From positions 62,001-126,000 of the forward strand of contig NZ_JBGQOG010000009.1 in NCBI RefSeq assembly GCF_052113705.1: a stretch of 64,000 nt of DNA, given 5' to 3'. The DNA is from JBGQOG01 sp052113705 (GTDB lineage Bacteria; Pseudomonadota; Alphaproteobacteria; Rhodobacterales; Rhodobacteraceae). Positions 9,802 through 17,210 of the stretch are shown here, piece by piece; position 1 is the first letter of the stretch; the number at the start of each line of letters is the position of its first letter. Position numbers and translations under genes: made by a program. The notes beneath the pieces are model-generated. The model saw only the letters and a program-made list of their open reading frames with translations, had not been told where the DNA came from and ran no database searches.

Positions 9802-9823
9802 GGAGGCCCGAACCAGGGCCTCC
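9802..9823. terminator. GC-rich hairpin downstream of ecm
   Basis: GGAGGCCC/GGGCCTCC (9802-9809 with 9816-9823) with a 6-base loop lies between the convergent ecm and EamA genes. It lacks a T tract. Confidence 0.5.
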
Positions 9824-9825
9824 GG

Positions 9826-9851
9826 CGGGGATATTTGGCCGAAGCAAGCCC
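9826..9851. repeat. Partial copy of an intergenic repeat family
   Basis: The stretch GGCGGGGATATTTGGCCGAA followed by GCAAG resembles, on the opposite strand, the TTCTTGGCCGAAATACCTCG core of the fuller copies at 21456-21516 and 48421-48477. Like them it lies between two convergent genes. The similarity is partial. Confidence 0.45.
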
Positions 9852-10762
9852 TAGTCGCGCAGCAAGAGGGCCAGCGCGACGAGGGTTGCGCCGAGGCCGG
9901 GCAGGATGATCCAGCCGGGGCCGGATTGGCCCAGCGCGGTTTGCCACAAGATGACCCAGACCGGCGTCAGATAGGTATAGGCCATCACTTTGGCCGAGGG
10001 CAGGCGCTGGCTGGCATATTGCAGGATCATTGCCGAGGCGGCGGTGGCGAAGACCGCCGTATAGACAATGGTGATCCAGACAACGGCGGGCAGTGCGGCC
10101 CAATCCGTCGCGGCGATGTCGCGCAGGCTCCACAGGCCCAGAAGAATGGTGGCGGCGGTGAGAATGCCGCTGGTGAAAACCGGGGCCGGTTCACCGCGGT
10201 TCAATTTGCGCACCAAGGGTGTGTAGAGCGCGTGGCCGACGCAGCCGAGGAAATAGATCGCCTCACCCCGCCCCAGATCAAACCGCAGCAGCGCCGCCAT
10301 ATCACCCCGGAAAATGACCCAGAGCGCGCCACCCGCACCCAATGTCAGTGCCAGTGCGATTCGCGCGGTCATCCGTTGGCGCAGCAGCAGATAGCCAAAG
10401 CCCGCGGCGATCAGCGGGGTCAGCGTGAAAACCGCCGAAACGGAAACCGGCGCCGCGGTTTTCAGCGCCTCGAACATCAAAACGAAATAGAGGGCGTAGA
10501 GCAGCCCCAGAATCGCATAGCGCCAGGGGGCGCGGAACGGATCTGCCCTGCCCGGGCGCGGCTCTGCCTCCCCCTGCGCGCGGGCGGCACGCATTTGAAA
10601 CAGCGCGAGGCCGATCACCAATCCCGCGGCCAGCGCAAACCGCATGGTGTTCAGCGCCGTGGGCGTAATAAGGGGCGCCGTCAGCGCCCCCAGAGAGAAT
10701 GACCCCGCGACCAGCGCAGAAAAGGTCAGCATGGCCAGATGGCCGCGAAAGGCTTGGCTCAT
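9851..10762 (-). CDS. EamA/DMT family transporter
   Basis: A 303-residue inner-membrane protein with about ten predicted membrane helices in two EamA halves, the arrangement of drug/metabolite exporters. Typical features are the first helix FSALVAGSFSLG, the conserved segment LYALYFVLMFEALKTAAPVSVSAVFTLTPLIAAG at the end of the first half, and the matching AYTYLTPVWVILW in the second. It lies 7 bases downstream of a LysR-type regulator on the same strand, so the two are probably cotranscribed and the regulator may control export of its effector. The substrate is unknown. Confidence 0.88.
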   Translation of the reverse strand: MSQAFRGHLAMLTFSALVAGSFSLGALTAPLITPTALNTMRFALAAGLVIGLALFQMRAARAQGEAEPRPGRADPFRAPWRYAILGLLYALYFVLMFEALKTAAPVSVSAVFTLTPLIAAGFGYLLLRQRMTARIALALTLGAGGALWVIFRGDMAALLRFDLGRGEAIYFLGCVGHALYTPLVRKLNRGEPAPVFTSGILTAATILLGLWSLRDIAATDWAALPAVVWITIVYTAVFATAASAMILQYASQRLPSAKVMAYTYLTPVWVILWQTALGQSGPGWIILPGLGATLVALALLLRD

Positions 10763-10769
10763 CCGGGAA

Positions 10770-11708
10770 TCAGCTCAACCGTGCCGTTTTGCTGCTGCCC
10801 GTGCCCCGCGGCGGCACCGGCAGGTCCTCCTGACAGCTGTTCGCGGCACGCTTCAGGGCGCTGAGCGCCGCCTGAACTTTCGGAGTCCGGTGCAAATCAA
10901 CATGCGTCACCAACCACAGCGGTGCGGACCATTCCATCTGCGGCGCCATCACCTCGACCAATTCACTGTGCGGCTGAGCATCCAGCACCGACAAAAAGCC
11001 GATGCCAAGCCCCCCCACCACCGCGGCGAGCATCGCCTCTTGCTCATTCGTGCGCATCACCACGCGGTCATTGGGCACCCGCTCGGCCAGCCAGCGGTAA
11101 TAGGGCGCCCGGCTTTCGGGGTTCTCGGGGCCGACAAAGCGGTGCTCCACCAGCTCTGCCTCGGTGCTTGGCATCCCGTGCTTGGCCACATAGGAGGGCG
11201 CGGCATAAAGCGCGGTGTGCCGGTCAAACAGCGGCTGCACCACATTGTCCGGCTCGCTCGGGCGGGTGCCCGCCCGAATGGCGACATGCGCCTCGCCATA
11301 TTCCAGCCGGAACACCCGCAGATCCGTAATATAACGCAGCAACAGGCCGGGGTATTCATCCGACAGCCGGATCAGCGCCGGGACCACCATTGCCGACAGC
11401 GTCGGCAGGCCCGTGATGATCAACTCGCCCGCCACCTCCTCGCCCGCACCCGCGATGCGCGCCGAGAGCTGAGCGAACTGGTCTTCGGTGGTTTGCCCGA
11501 CCGCCAGAAGATACCGCCCCGCCTCGGTGGGGGTGTAGCCGCGCGGGTGGCGTTGAAAGAGCTTGGCGCCCAGCCGCGCCTCCAGCGCATCAATGTGGCG
11601 GATCACCGTCGCATGGTGCACGCCCAAGACTTCAGCGGCCCCTGACACCGTGCCAATCCGCGCCACCTGGAAAGCTGTGCGGATTTCATCCCAATTCGTG
11701 AAACTCAT
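10770..11708 (-). CDS. LysR family transcriptional regulator
   Basis: A 312-residue LysR-type regulator. The N-terminal winged helix-turn-helix is clear (FQVARIGTVSGAAEVLGVHHATVIRHIDALE, about residues 12-42, quoted here as family evidence in parts: AAEVLGVHHATV), followed by the ARLGAKLFQRHPRGYTPTEAG linker and a periplasmic-binding-protein-like effector domain. The ATG at 11708 (MSFTNWDEIR) gives the usual N terminus. Its own partner, an EamA exporter, follows immediately. LysR proteins often regulate themselves, and the 11709-11910 spacer shared with the divergent secreted-protein gene would be the place for such a site. Confidence 0.9.
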   Translation of the reverse strand: MSFTNWDEIRTAFQVARIGTVSGAAEVLGVHHATVIRHIDALEARLGAKLFQRHPRGYTPTEAGRYLLAVGQTTEDQFAQLSARIAGAGEEVAGELIITGLPTLSAMVVPALIRLSDEYPGLLLRYITDLRVFRLEYGEAHVAIRAGTRPSEPDNVVQPLFDRHTALYAAPSYVAKHGMPSTEAELVEHRFVGPENPESRAPYYRWLAERVPNDRVVMRTNEQEAMLAAVVGGLGIGFLSVLDAQPHSELVEVMAPQMEWSAPLWLVTHVDLHRTPKVQAALSALKRAANSCQEDLPVPPRGTGSSKTARLS

Positions 11709-11910
11709 TGTCCTAACGCCTCTCTGGCGGTTCCGAAATGTAACAGCCGTGTGATGTGCAATTTTGAACAGCATACCATCCGTTTCGGGAACTAGAAATA
11801 GCGAACTGAACGGTCTATTTCACTTCTCACGAGGCGACGAGAACCGAACCTTCCCGCCCCCGACATTCGGATCCCAGAAGGATCCACCACAGAGAAAACG
11901 GAGATTACCA

Positions 11911-12408
11911 ATGCGTATCAACACTTTCGTCACTTCGGTGGCCTTTGCAGTCATGGCTTCTGCAGGCTTTGCACAATCGATCAACCCCGGCGTTGCCCAA
12001 TTGGCAGCCCAGGCTGGTGTGAACCCGGCAAACTACAGCCAGGCCCAGATCGTTGAACTGATCAACGCGCAACGCGACAACGATTCTACCACCGTCAACG
12101 CCATCCTGGCCCAAGGGAAATCGGGCGTCACCGCGTCCACCGCGTCGCAACCCTCGACCGGCAATGTGCAACTGGCCCGCCTGGCAGGCGTTGCGCCCGG
12201 CCAATACACCAACGCCGAACTGTCGCAACTGGTCGATGCCCAGCGTGACGGCGACGCCGAAACCGTTGCGTTCATCCTGAACCATGGCAACCGCGACACC
12301 ACGGAATCGGCGACCAATGCAGGCCGTCTGCAACTGGCCAGCATCGCCGGCGTCAACGCCGCCGACTACACGCTGAGCCAACTGACCGACATGACCGCCA
12401 GCGACTGA
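11911..12408 (+). CDS. Secreted repeat protein, first of a tandem pair
   Basis: A 165-residue protein with a signal peptide cleaved after AGFAQ (about residue 22). The mature part is built from two full repeats of about 41 residues (about 28-68 and 85-125) and a shorter third (139-165). Each repeat begins with a QLAxxAGVxPxxY element and the full ones continue ...ELxxLxDAQRDxDxxxVxxIL. Ser/Thr-rich linkers join the repeats. The ATG at 11911 is preceded by GGAG. A GGATCC...GGATCC hairpin (11869-11885) lies in the leader. The next gene is a clear paralogue, so the pair arose by duplication. I do not recognise a characterised family or function. Confidence 0.85.
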   Translation: MRINTFVTSVAFAVMASAGFAQSINPGVAQLAAQAGVNPANYSQAQIVELINAQRDNDSTTVNAILAQGKSGVTASTASQPSTGNVQLARLAGVAPGQYTNAELSQLVDAQRDGDAETVAFILNHGNRDTTESATNAGRLQLASIAGVNAADYTLSQLTDMTASD

Positions 12409-12420
12409 GCGAAAGCCTTC

Positions 12421-12458
12421 GTCACCTCGGCCGCGCAAAATTGCCGTGCCGAGGCGAC
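12421..12458 (+). terminator. Hairpin after the first secreted repeat gene
   Basis: An outer CGTC/GACG and an inner CCTCGG/CCGAGG stem (12425-12430 with 12449-12454) enclose an 18-base loop. There is no T tract; it may act as a weak terminator or protect the mRNA end. Confidence 0.4.
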
Positions 12459-12674
12459 GGAACCCAGACTGCACTGCGTTTGATTTGACACGAACGCGCA
12501 AAGAATTCCGAGCCCGCCCCGACCACAGCTTTGCCAGCGCCTGCAACTTTCTGGCAGCGCCGACCGTAGCTCACTCCAGACGGCTCGAACAAATGACGCG
12601 GCAGAACCGTAAGACCGCGCCCATCACAACCGGACCCTCAGTTGGTCCAACTTATTGAAAAGTGGAGTAATACC

Positions 12675-13184
12675 ATGCTTATCCGTACCTATGCCGCTTC
12701 GGTGGCCCTGATCGTCATGTCTTCGGCCTCCTTTGCACAATCGGTCAACCCGGGCGTTGCGCAGCTCGCTCTCGAAGCTGGCGTGAACCCGGGCGCCTAC
12801 AGCCAGGCCCAGCTCGTCGAACTGCGCGACGCTCAACGTGACAATGACGCCGAGCGCGTGGCCTTCATCCTGAGCCAGAGCGCAAGCACCAGCAACGCGA
12901 CGCTGTCCAGCTCGTCGCAACCGGCGCAAGGCGTTGCGCAACTCGCCAAACTGGCAGGTGTTGAGCCGGGCGCTTACACCCAGTCCGAGCTGATCCGTCT
13001 GCGCGACGCTCAGATCAACAACCACCCGGACGTGGTGAGCTATATCCTCAGCCATGAGGACCGCATGGACGCCAATGGTGCCAGCGCGGGCAAAGAGCAG
13101 CTGGCGAAACTGGCCGGGGTCAATGCTTCGGATTACACGCTGGCGCAGCTGACCGACATGACCACGATCACGCGCAACGACTGA
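12675..13184 (+). CDS. Secreted repeat protein, second of a tandem pair
   Basis: A 169-residue paralogue of the preceding gene with the same layout: a 22-residue signal peptide ending SASFAQ, a nearly identical start of the mature chain (NPGVAQLA, AGVNPGAYSQAQ), two full repeats of about 41 residues (about 28-68 and 88-128) and a partial third ending in DYTLAQLTDMT. A linker of Ser/Thr/Gln (about residues 70-85) separates repeats one and two. A GTGGAG ribosome-binding site precedes the ATG at 12675. A GGACC/GGTCC hairpin (12632-12648) precedes it, as in the first copy. Two strong hairpins follow the stop. Function unknown; probably periplasmic or extracellular. Confidence 0.85.
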   Translation: MLIRTYAASVALIVMSSASFAQSVNPGVAQLALEAGVNPGAYSQAQLVELRDAQRDNDAERVAFILSQSASTSNATLSSSSQPAQGVAQLAKLAGVEPGAYTQSELIRLRDAQINNHPDVVSYILSHEDRMDANGASAGKEQLAKLAGVNASDYTLAQLTDMTTITRND

Positions 13185-13224
13185 ACAGGCCGGTAGGGCC
13201 CCCTCCCCGGCCTGACCGCCTCCC

Positions 13225-13258
13225 GCCTCTCTCCCGGCGTTTTACCCGGGAGAGAGGC
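13225..13258 (+). terminator. Long perfect hairpin after the second repeat gene
   Basis: A 13-bp perfect stem (13225-13237 with 13246-13258) with an 8-base loop that includes TTTT. There is no following T run, but a second hairpin with one follows at once. Confidence 0.65.
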
Positions 13259-13270
13259 CGGTAAGACCCC

Positions 13271-13305
13271 AAACCCCCTCCGGCAGCGCCGCAGGGGGTT
13301 TCTCT
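13271..13305 (+). terminator. Rho-independent terminator
   Basis: AAACCCCCT/AGGGGGTTT (13271-13279 with 13293-13301), with an inner CCGGC/GCCG arm, followed by CTCT. Together with the preceding hairpin it forms a double terminator in front of the azoreductase gene. Confidence 0.8.
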
Positions 13306-13448
13306 GTGCGAAAATGCGCAGAACGCCCCCGGACCTTCTGTGCAATCACCCACAAGACCGGTGCGCAGATGGCAAATTGCGTTTTTCAGGCCAAAGCGCA
13401 TTTTGAGGGCAGAACACAACCCACCCTCCCCCATACAGGAATTTGACC

Positions 13449-14042
13449 ATGACCAAGATCCTCCGCATCGACTCGTCCATCAAAGGCCCGGCTTCGGTGA
13501 CCCGCAAAGTGGCCGACAAGATCATCGCCAAACTGCTCGCCGATAACCCCAGCTCGGTCGTGACCGAGCGTGACGTGGCCAACGGCGGCGTGCCGCTGAT
13601 TGACGGCACCTGGATTGGCGCCGCCTATACGCCGAAAGATGCCCGCAGCGCCGATCAGGCCGCGACGCTGGCGCTCTCGGACGAACTGATCGCCGAAATC
13701 AAGGCCGCTGACGTGCTGGTCATCGGCATGCCGGTCTATAACTTCGGCATCACCGGCCCGCTGAAAGCATGGATCGACCAGATCGCCCGCGTCGGCGAAA
13801 CCTTCCAATACACCGAAGCCGGTCCGCAAGGCCTGGTTCAGGGCAAACGCGCCATCGTGGCCTATGCGTCGGGCGGCGTGCCGTTTGGCTCGGGCTATGA
13901 CATCGCCTCGACCTATCTGCGTCAGGTCCTCGCCTTTATCGGGGTGACCGATGTGGCCTTTGTGGCCGCAGAGGGTGTGGCGATGGACGAAGCCGCGGCC
14001 GTCGCCCGTGCCGAAGCCCAGATCGCCGAACTGGCCGCCTGA
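13449..14042 (+). CDS. azoR: FMN-dependent NADH-azoreductase
   Basis: A 197-residue flavodoxin-like quinone/azo reductase, which uses FMN and NADH to reduce quinones and azo compounds in the cytoplasm. The N terminus TKILRIDSSIKG is the phosphate-binding strand and loop for FMN; PVYNFGITGPLKAWIDQI near residue 95 and the glycine-rich YASGGVPFGSGYD near residue 140 are typical AzoR segments. The ATG at 13449 gives MTKILRIDSS; a TTG two codons earlier is less likely. The gene stands alone between a double terminator upstream and a strong terminator downstream. Confidence 0.92.
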   Translation: MTKILRIDSSIKGPASVTRKVADKIIAKLLADNPSSVVTERDVANGGVPLIDGTWIGAAYTPKDARSADQAATLALSDELIAEIKAADVLVIGMPVYNFGITGPLKAWIDQIARVGETFQYTEAGPQGLVQGKRAIVAYASGGVPFGSGYDIASTYLRQVLAFIGVTDVAFVAAEGVAMDEAAAVARAEAQIAELAA

Positions 14043-14075
14043 GCCATCCCGGTTCTGCCGCATATATATAGAGAC

Positions 14076-14106
14076 AGGGCCCCGGTTGACTCCGGGGCCC
14101 TTTTTC
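14076..14106 (+). terminator. Strong rho-independent terminator of azoR
   Basis: A perfect 10-bp stem AGGGCCCCGG/CCGGGGCCCT with loop TTGACT (14076-14101), followed by TTTT and C. It separates azoR from the ffh operon. The next 200 bases up to ffh hold no gene that I can support. Confidence 0.92.
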
Positions 14107-14306
14107 CTTAAGTCAGCCAAGATTCCCGAGGGCCTTACTGCCTTCGGTCCCCGCCGCAGGCAGGGATCGCCGTCCGTCAGCGCGTTGCGCCCACGGGCGC
14201 GATTGTCGTTTGCCCCATGCTTCGGGGCCCCGAACCCGCCGGTCTCCCGGCACGAAAGTCGCGCCGGATCTCCGGCATCTGCCCCAGGCCTAAGGAGGGC
14301 CGCGAA

Positions 14307-15827
14307 ATGTTCGAGAACCTGTCCGAACGCCTTGGTGGCGTCTTCGACCGGCTGACGAAACAAGGCGCGCTGTCCGAGGCCGATGTCGCGACTGCGCTGC
14401 GTGAAGTCCGGGTCGCTCTGCTGGATGCCGACGTGTCGCTCGCCGTGGCGCGCGATTTCATCAAGGCGGTGGAAACCAAGGCCAAGGGGCAGGCTGTCAC
14501 CAAATCGGTGACGCCGGGCCAGCAGGTCGTGAAAATCGTTCATGACGAGCTGATCGCGGTTCTGGCCGGGGATGGCGAATCCGAAGCGCTGAAAATTGAC
14601 AACCCGCCCGCCGCGCTGCTGATGGTGGGTCTGCAAGGCTCGGGGAAAACCACCACCACCGCCAAACTCGCCAAACGCCTGACCGAAAAGCAGGGCAAAC
14701 GCGTGCTGATGGCCAGCCTTGACGTCAACCGTCCGGCCGCCATGGAGCAGCTGGCGATTCTGGGCACGCAGATCGGCGTTGATACGCTGCCGATCGTGCC
14801 GGGGCAAAAGCCGGTGGACATCGCCAAGCGCGCCAAGCAGCAGGCGAACCTGGGTGGCTATGACGTATATATGCTGGACACCGCCGGCCGTCTGCACATC
14901 GACGAAGTGCTGATGGACGAGGTTCAGGCGGTGCGCGACATCGTCAACCCGCGCGAAACCCTGCTGGTCGTCGATGGTCTGACCGGGCAGGACGCGGTGA
15001 ATGTGGCCACCGAATTTGACGGCAAGGTCGGCATCTCCGGCGTCGTGCTGACCCGGATGGACGGCGACGGCCGTGGCGGCGCCGCGCTGTCGATGCGCGC
15101 GGTCACCGGCAAGCCGATCCGTTTCGTCGGCCTTGGCGAAAAGATGGATGCGCTCGAGGTATTCGAAGCGCAGCGCGTCGCGGGCCGCATCCTCGGCATG
15201 GGCGACATCGTCGCGCTCGTGGAAAAGGCGCAAGAGACCTTTGAGGCCGAGCAGGCCGAGCGGATGATGAAGCGCTTCCAGAAGGGTCTGTTCAACATGA
15301 ACGACCTCAAGGGACAGCTGGAGCAGATGCTGAAAATGGGCGGCATGCAGGGCATGATGTCGATGATGCCGGGCATGGGCAAAATGGCCAAAGCCGCCGA
15401 ACAGGCCGGTTTTGACGACCGCTCGATCCGCCGCCAGATCGCTTTGGTCAATTCGATGACCAAGAAAGAGCGTGCCAACCCCGATCTGCTGGCCGCCTCG
15501 CGCAAAAAGCGCATCGCGGCGGGGGCAGGTCTCGATGTGGCCGAGCTGAACCGGCTCTTGAAAATGCACCGCCAGATGGCCGACACGATGAAAAAGCTCG
15601 GTAAAATGGGCAAAGGCGGCATGCTGAAACAGGCGATGGGCAATATGATCGGCAAAGGCGCCGGTCTGCCGGATGCCGCGCAGGGCCTCGACCCGGCGAA
15701 AATGGAAGAAGCCGCCAAGATGCTGGGCCAGATGGGCGGCAAGCTGCCCGGGGGCCTCGGTGGTTTGCCGGGCCTTGGCGGGCTGAAACTGCCGGGCGGC
15801 CTGTCGGGGCTGGGCAAGAAAAAATGA
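14307..15827 (+). CDS. ffh: Signal recognition particle protein Ffh (SRP54)
   Basis: A 506-residue GTPase that binds signal sequences of nascent inner-membrane proteins, together with SRP RNA, and brings ribosomes to FtsY. The N domain runs to about residue 95. The G domain has the P-loop GLQGSGKTTT near residue 107, the DVNRPAA loop, DTAGRLHID and TRMDGDGRGGAA. The C-terminal methionine-rich M domain (from about residue 330) ends in a Gly/Leu/Pro-rich tail. An AAGGAGG ribosome-binding site precedes the ATG at 14307. The stop is overlapped or closely followed by the chorismate mutase gene. It heads the translation cluster with rpsP, rimM and trmD. Confidence 0.97.
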   Translation: MFENLSERLGGVFDRLTKQGALSEADVATALREVRVALLDADVSLAVARDFIKAVETKAKGQAVTKSVTPGQQVVKIVHDELIAVLAGDGESEALKIDNPPAALLMVGLQGSGKTTTTAKLAKRLTEKQGKRVLMASLDVNRPAAMEQLAILGTQIGVDTLPIVPGQKPVDIAKRAKQQANLGGYDVYMLDTAGRLHIDEVLMDEVQAVRDIVNPRETLLVVDGLTGQDAVNVATEFDGKVGISGVVLTRMDGDGRGGAALSMRAVTGKPIRFVGLGEKMDALEVFEAQRVAGRILGMGDIVALVEKAQETFEAEQAERMMKRFQKGLFNMNDLKGQLEQMLKMGGMQGMMSMMPGMGKMAKAAEQAGFDDRSIRRQIALVNSMTKKERANPDLLAASRKKRIAAGAGLDVAELNRLLKMHRQMADTMKKLGKMGKGGMLKQAMGNMIGKGAGLPDAAQGLDPAKMEEAAKMLGQMGGKLPGGLGGLPGLGGLKLPGGLSGLGKKK

Positions 15828-15862
15828 CCCAAGCCAACAGCCAGCCCATGTCGGAGGCCAGC

Positions 15863-16174
15863 ATGACCGAGACCACCCTGAGCGATGACGCGGTCCGCGC
15901 GGCACAGATCCTTGCGCGCCACCGCGCCAGCATCGACCGTCTGGATGCGGTGCTGGTGTTTACTCTGGCCGAGCGGTTTGCCCATACCCAGGCCGTGGGC
16001 CGCCTGAAAGCCGAGCATGAGCTGCCCCCCTCGGACCCCGCGCGGGAAGCCAACCAGATAGAGCGCTTGGAACGTCTGGCGGTAGAAGCCGACCTCGACC
16101 CAGAATTTGCCAAGAAATTCCTCAACTTCGTGATCTCGGAAGTCATCCGCCACCACGAAAAGTTGCAGAAATAA
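15863..16174 (+). CDS. Chorismate mutase (AroQ type)
   Basis: A small all-helical AroQ-type chorismate mutase, converting chorismate to prephenate for phenylalanine and tyrosine synthesis. Visible features are RHRASIDRLDAVLVFTLAERF (helix 1 with its catalytic Arg), AVGRLKAEH with the catalytic Lys, and the C-terminal FLNFVISEVIRHHEK helix. I chose the ATG at 15863 (103 residues) because TCGGAGG lies 5 bases before it; the ATG at 15824, which overlaps the ffh stop as ATGA and would give 116 residues, remains possible. In Rhodobacteraceae this gene commonly sits between ffh and rpsP, an odd place for an aromatic-acid enzyme. Confidence 0.85.
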   Translation: MTETTLSDDAVRAAQILARHRASIDRLDAVLVFTLAERFAHTQAVGRLKAEHELPPSDPAREANQIERLERLAVEADLDPEFAKKFLNFVISEVIRHHEKLQK

Positions 16175-16241
16175 CCGAAAAACCGAAGACCCGAATGCCG
16201 GGGCACCTGCCCCGCCCACAGCCAGAATAGGAGATACTGAT

Positions 16242-16601
16242 ATGGCTATGAAAATCCGCCTCGCCCGTGGTGGCTCGAAAAAACGCCCGCACTACTCGAT
16301 CGTTGCGACCGACAGCCGCATGCCGCGCGACGGCCGTTTCCTTGAGAAACTGGGCACCTACAACCCGCTCCTGGCCAAAGACAGCGAAGAGCGCGTGAAA
16401 ATGAACATGGAGCGCGTTCAGTACTGGATCGCCCAAGGCGCGCAGCCGACCGACCGTGTGGCCCGCTTCCTCGAAGCCGCTGGTGCTGCGCCGAAAGCCG
16501 AACGCGCCAACCTGAAAAAGGCCGTTCCGGGCGCGAAAGCCACCAAACGCGCTGAAGAAAAAGCCAAAAAAGCAGCTGCTGCAACCGAAGCTGCCGAGTA
16601 A
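16242..16601 (+). CDS. rpsP: Ribosomal protein S16
   Basis: A 119-residue 30S subunit protein. The conserved bS16 core fills the first 80 residues (MKIRLARGGSKKRPHYSIVA split as MKIRLARGG and KKRPHYSIV, RDGRFLEKLGTYNP, WIAQGAQPTDRVARFL). It carries a Lys/Ala-rich C-terminal tail of about 35 residues that is common in alphaproteobacteria. A GGAG ribosome-binding site lies in front of the ATG. Two hairpins separate it from rimM. Confidence 0.97.
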   Translation: MAMKIRLARGGSKKRPHYSIVATDSRMPRDGRFLEKLGTYNPLLAKDSEERVKMNMERVQYWIAQGAQPTDRVARFLEAAGAAPKAERANLKKAVPGAKATKRAEEKAKKAAAATEAAE

Positions 16602-16614
16602 TCGGACGCGTCAG

Positions 16615-16680
16615 ATCTTGCCCCTCGCCGGGCAAGATTGCACAAAGATCCGGCCGGGCGGTGCTTCCGCCCGGCTGTTT
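16615..16680 (+). terminator. Two hairpins between rpsP and rimM (attenuator-like)
   Basis: The first is a perfect 9-bp stem ATCTTGCCC/GGGCAAGAT (16615-16623 with 16630-16638). The second is GCCGGGCGG/CCGCCCGGC (16653-16661 with 16667-16675) followed by TGTTT. Such a pair would lower rimM-trmD expression relative to the ribosomal protein gene. Confidence 0.65.
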
Positions 16681-16696
16681 CGTGAAAGGAACGGCC

Positions 16697-17206
16697 ATGA
16701 GCAGCAAAGACAGAACCTGTGTCGGCGCCATCGCGGGCGCCTTTGGCGTGAAGGGCGAAGTGCGGCTGAAAAGCTTTTGCTCGGTGCCCGAAGACATCGT
16801 GCACTATGCCCCGCTCTGGACCGAGGACGGCAAGCGCAGCTTCGGCGTCACCCTGACCCGGCCGGTGACCGGCGGCCTTGGCGTGCGGATGACTGGCATT
16901 GCCACCAAGGAAGAGGCCGATGCGCTGAAAGGCGTGACCCTCTGGGCCGACCGCGACAAACTTCCGCGCCTGCCCGATGATGAATTTTACCATGCCGATC
17001 TGATCGGCCTCGCGGTCTATGACACCGGTGGGGTGCTGCTGGGTGAAGTGCGCGCTGTGCATGACCATGGCGCGGGCGATATCCTTGAGGTGTACACCCC
17101 CGGCGGCAAATCGACCCTGCTTTTGCCCTTTACCCGCGCGATTGTGCCCACGGTCGACCTGACGGCCCGGCGCATCATCGCCGATCCGCCCGAAGCCACC
17201 GAGTAG
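16697..17206 (+). CDS. rimM: Ribosome maturation factor RimM
   Basis: A 169-residue factor that binds the 30S head, including uS19, and helps late 16S rRNA processing. The N-terminal RimM domain shows VGAIAGAFGVKGEVRLKSF (split here as VGAIAGAFG and KGEVRLKSF) and the C-terminal PRC-barrel begins at EFYHADLIGL and continues through LLPFTRAIVPTVDL. Length matches the family. The ATG at 16697 follows AAAGGA at a normal distance. It follows rpsP after two hairpins and precedes a sulfotransferase-like gene. Confidence 0.95.
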   Translation: MSSKDRTCVGAIAGAFGVKGEVRLKSFCSVPEDIVHYAPLWTEDGKRSFGVTLTRPVTGGLGVRMTGIATKEEADALKGVTLWADRDKLPRLPDDEFYHADLIGLAVYDTGGVLLGEVRAVHDHGAGDILEVYTPGGKSTLLLPFTRAIVPTVDLTARRIIADPPEATE

Positions 17207-17210
17207 GCGC

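Noticed and set aside
14107..14306. Possible SRP RNA upstream of ffh
   Set aside because: I looked for the conserved SRP RNA tetraloop and GGTCAGG-type core but did not find them; the region shows only ordinary GC-rich leader sequence.
13386..15905. A minus-strand frame of 839 residues across azoR and ffh
   Set aside because: Antisense to two well-supported genes; no ribosome-binding site and no domain seen.
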